Below are positions 6,363 to 8,333 of a DNA stretch of 8,333 nucleotides, one piece after another. The position numbers were made by a program, and so were the translations under genes. Source of the stretch: Geobacter sp. UBA1603. GTDB lineage: Bacteria; Desulfobacterota; Desulfuromonadia; Geobacterales; Pseudopelobacteraceae. The stretch is taken from assembly GCA_002322035.1 (NCBI GenBank), contig DCNF01000032.1, forward strand, positions 2,783 through 11,115, in the 5' to 3' direction. Positions within the stretch are counted from its first letter, which is position 1, and each line of letters starts with the position of its first letter. The notes below the pieces were generated by a model. That model had not been told where the DNA came from, made no database searches, and saw only the letters and a program-made list of their open reading frames with translations.

Positions 6363-6956
6363 ATGAAAAATAATATGATATTTGCAGCTATGGCGACTGC
6401 AGTAACCATAATGGTATGCATCGCTGATGCAAAAGAACCAGACAAACACTACTCCTGGAACGGTTACGAGCTTACCTACCCTGAAGGGTGGAAGATTGTA
6501 AAAGAAAGTGACATCCCCGACAGCGGGAGAATTATCGCACTTGTTCACAACAAAGAGTCGTTGGAAGTTGTCGTCGGTTTACTGGACAAACTTTCCGCCG
6601 CGGATGCCAGAAAAGAAAAAACTACACCTGCCACCCTGGCAATGACGTTTGGAGTCCCGATTGCCCTCAAGCTTGCCAACAAGAATGAGTCAGCCATTAG
6701 CATCAGCTACGGCAGCATGGGGCTTTATGATCAACGCGTTCTGTCAACCCGCTTTACGGTAGCCCTGCCAAATATCCCTGATGTGTACAACATTGAATGT
6801 TTCTCAACAACAACCGGCAGCAGGCTGTTTGTCGGGGCGATTCAGAGCAGCAGCAAAAAGGGGCACCTGCCGGAAGATAATGCATCGTACAGGAAAGCAT
6901 TTCAGGAGGCGTATCACATCGCAAAATCCATAACAGCAGAGAAGATGAAAAACTAA
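6363..6956 (+). CDS. exported protein, possibly PsbP/Mog1-like fold
   Basis: A 197-residue protein with a signal peptide (1-23, ending in ADA). The mature part opens with YSWNGYELTYPEGWKIV, the sort of phrase seen at the start of PsbP/Mog1/DcrB-like domains, where a folded strand leads into a 'YP.GW' turn. Alternating strands (RIIALVH, LEVVVGLLD, STRFTVAL, RLFVGAI) and a C-terminal helix (SYRKAFQEAYHIAKSI) fit an alpha/beta sandwich. Only one cysteine remains after cleavage, so disulfides do not stabilise it, unlike its neighbours. The family call is weak and no function follows from it. The start at 6363 is chosen over GTG 6321 because AAGGAG (6350-6355) sits 7 bases upstream and the signal peptide begins there. 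It ends 14 bases before the next gene, so the two are almost surely cotranscribed. Confidence 0.82.
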   Translation: MKNNMIFAAMATAVTIMVCIADAKEPDKHYSWNGYELTYPEGWKIVKESDIPDSGRIIALVHNKESLEVVVGLLDKLSAADARKEKTTPATLAMTFGVPIALKLANKNESAISISYGSMGLYDQRVLSTRFTVALPNIPDVYNIECFSTTTGSRLFVGAIQSSSKKGHLPEDNASYRKAFQEAYHIAKSITAEKMKN

Positions 6957-6970
6957 CATTCAGGATCACT

Positions 6971-8290
6971 ATGTTAATCAGAACAAGCATCATTGCAGCA
7001 TTACTGTGCACAGTATGGTCTGTTCCGCTTTCTGCAGCCACCCTTGACGAGGCGATAGAAACCTGCGGGAAGAATAAAGGAAGTGCCAAAACCTGCTGCA
7101 CCATGCTGCTGGACGAAACGGATGAGATCGCCCGGTGCATCCGGAAGGTTTCGGGGCCGGCATCGTCTTCACGGCCGACCGCAACGGCAAAGCCGGCTCC
7201 ACCAGGCCGGCCGAGTGGCTCTCCGACAGGGGGGCTGCAACCGGCAGCACCGAAATCGCCCCGCCCCGATGCGGCACCGGCCGGTTCATACCGGATCGGC
7301 GCAACTCTGGCAGAGTTCCCGGGGCGCTCTGCCCTGCCGCCGGAGGAGTGGCAGCCGTGGAAGATGGAGCTGAATCCCTACCGGATCAAATCCTATGGCG
7401 CGACAAGCGCCGAGGCAAAAACATTTGAACAGAAGCTGCGTTCCATTGCCGCTGTCGTCAATCAGGCGCCGGTATTAAATCCGCCCCTCGGCTGTTCTCC
7501 TCGTCTTGCCCCGTTTTTGAGCTCAGCATACAATGAGGGCAAACCAGCCGCAAAGCACGAACCGCTGCATGGCTATCTTTTGTTGGGCTGTTTCAGGATG
7601 CAGGAGGTCACCCGGAAGAAAAACGGGGCAGCCGTGAAGGAGCGGGCCATCGGCGAAACCCGCCAATCAAGCATTTACATCAACAGCGCCGGTTCCCTGA
7701 CTCCGGGAGATGCCGTCTGGTACGATGAGGGGACCAACGGCGCCGACCCGATGAGCATGGTATTCGAGCAGCCGGAACAGATCGGCATGCATGGCGGCCT
7801 GCCGGTGTATGACAGCATTGACCGAAGCAAGGGGAAAAACAAGGGGCGTGGCATCCTGCTGATTTCGCGCAAGAATATTGAACCATACCTGCCGGTGAAC
7901 CGGGAGCGTTTTCTCAAGGCGCTGATCCATACCTACAGACTGAAACGGGAAGTCAACAGCAGACAACTCGATATCTACACCCGCCAGCTTGCGGAATTGA
8001 CACCGACGGAGCGTGGCGAGCAGGCCTGCCTGCGCAACGACCAGACCACCGGCTGGCTGAATGAGGTTGTGGCAGTGGGCACCACGACCTGTGCCCCGAT
8101 TGTCAGGGTCAACCCGGCCCTGTTCGAACCCAGACTGCCCCGCACCACTCCCCAACTGGCGGTGGTCACTGAATTCATGGGGACCGAGAACAGCGGCTAC
8201 CTGAACAAAAACATCGACTACTGGACCACCATCACGGCGCTGAAAGAAACTGACTGGCAACGGATCAAAGGGCTGCTCGACATGCCGTAA
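6971..8290 (+). CDS. exported protein: four-Cys module B plus large uncharacterised domain
   Basis: A 439-residue protein that I do not recognise beyond its first part. It has a signal peptide (1-23, SAA cleavage) and then module B with C32, C42, C43 and C56 (C-x9-CC-x12-C; KGSAKTCCTMLL, IARCIRK), as in the gene at 2955. A Pro/Ala/Ser-rich linker spans about 62-106. The C-terminal domain (about 107-439) has four cysteines (175, 207, 353, 374) that could form two disulfides, a WYDEGTNGADP loop, a basic stretch DRSKGKNKGRG (284-294) before a strand, a long helical segment (about 311-345) and a terminal WQRIKGLLDMP. No catalytic signature stands out. The ribosome site is CAGGAT at 6961-6966, and the gene closely follows the 6363 gene. 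GC content is high and even, unlike the tail of the 4443 gene. Confidence 0.85.
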   Translation: MLIRTSIIAALLCTVWSVPLSAATLDEAIETCGKNKGSAKTCCTMLLDETDEIARCIRKVSGPASSSRPTATAKPAPPGRPSGSPTGGLQPAAPKSPRPDAAPAGSYRIGATLAEFPGRSALPPEEWQPWKMELNPYRIKSYGATSAEAKTFEQKLRSIAAVVNQAPVLNPPLGCSPRLAPFLSSAYNEGKPAAKHEPLHGYLLLGCFRMQEVTRKKNGAAVKERAIGETRQSSIYINSAGSLTPGDAVWYDEGTNGADPMSMVFEQPEQIGMHGGLPVYDSIDRSKGKNKGRGILLISRKNIEPYLPVNRERFLKALIHTYRLKREVNSRQLDIYTRQLAELTPTERGEQACLRNDQTTGWLNEVVAVGTTTCAPIVRVNPALFEPRLPRTTPQLAVVTEFMGTENSGYLNKNIDYWTTITALKETDWQRIKGLLDMP

Positions 8291-8327
8291 CAGCGTTGAA
8301 GCATCCACCACACTCAAGGAGGACCAC

Positions 8328-8333
8328 ATGAAC
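8328..8333 (+). CDS. start of a further gene, cut by the window edge
   Basis: A full Shine-Dalgarno sequence AAGGAGG (8316-8322) stands 5 bases before ATG AAC at the end of the window. Only Met-Asn can be read. The 37-base gap from the previous stop and the shared strand suggest that the array of exported proteins goes on. Confidence 0.6.

Noticed and set aside
7667..8329. A 220-codon open frame on the minus strand opposite the 6971 gene.
   Set aside because: It is the shadow of a high-GC gene; its translation shows no domain or signal, and the plus-strand gene has a ribosome site, signal peptide and shared module.
1..8333. CRISPR arrays, tRNA or rRNA genes, insertion sequences.
   Set aside because: No regularly spaced repeats, no cloverleaf-like or rRNA sequence, and no transposase or terminal inverted repeats were seen on either strand.

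Overview
The window looks like a chromosomal accessory region of a Gram-negative bacterium. I lean towards a Geobacter-like member of the Desulfuromonadota, because of the FmdB-type zinc ribbon, the monofunctional peptidoglycan glycosyltransferase, the many exported Cys-rich proteins and a GC content in the mid-fifties over most genes. The taxonomic guess is inference.

Left edge (1-1383): a small FmdB-family zinc-ribbon gene on the minus strand, with a good sigma70-type promoter, is divergent from mtgA, a monofunctional peptidoglycan transglycosylase with an unusual low-complexity tail. These two are ordinary genes.

From 1416 to the right end the window is a plus-strand array of exported proteins, headed by a near-consensus promoter (TTGACC-N17-TATGAT). 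The intact genes in order are: (1) a 457-residue Cys-rich protein with an HDNCC motif; (2) a 209-residue protein with a four-Cys N-terminal module and a small beta-rich C-terminal domain; (3) a 599-residue protein with two IPT/TIG-like domains and an AT-rich C-terminal end; (4) a 197-residue protein vaguely like the PsbP/Mog1 group; (5) a 439-residue protein with the same four-Cys module as gene 2; and the first codons of a further gene with a strong ribosome binding site. All five intact genes begin with a signal peptide, so the products should act in the periplasm, on the cell surface or outside the cell.

Two N-terminal modules recur. Module A (about 115 residues, beta-rich, ending in a YPK...DQYL motif) is in genes 1 and 3. 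Module B (C-x9-CC-x12/13-C) is in genes 2 and 5. The order A, B, scrap, A, x, B suggests that an A-B gene pair was duplicated and that the C-terminal domains were then exchanged. I do not recognise this as a described system.

Between genes 2 and 3 (3581-4408) lies a mosaic of broken pieces. It holds a 27-residue signal-peptide-only ORF overlapping the stop of gene 2; an AAA+ ATPase domain that carries a signal-like front end, has lost its Walker A glycines and threonine, and stops before the lid; and a 24-codon fragment closely matching the C-terminus of gene 2. This marks the locus as a site of past recombination or gene decay.
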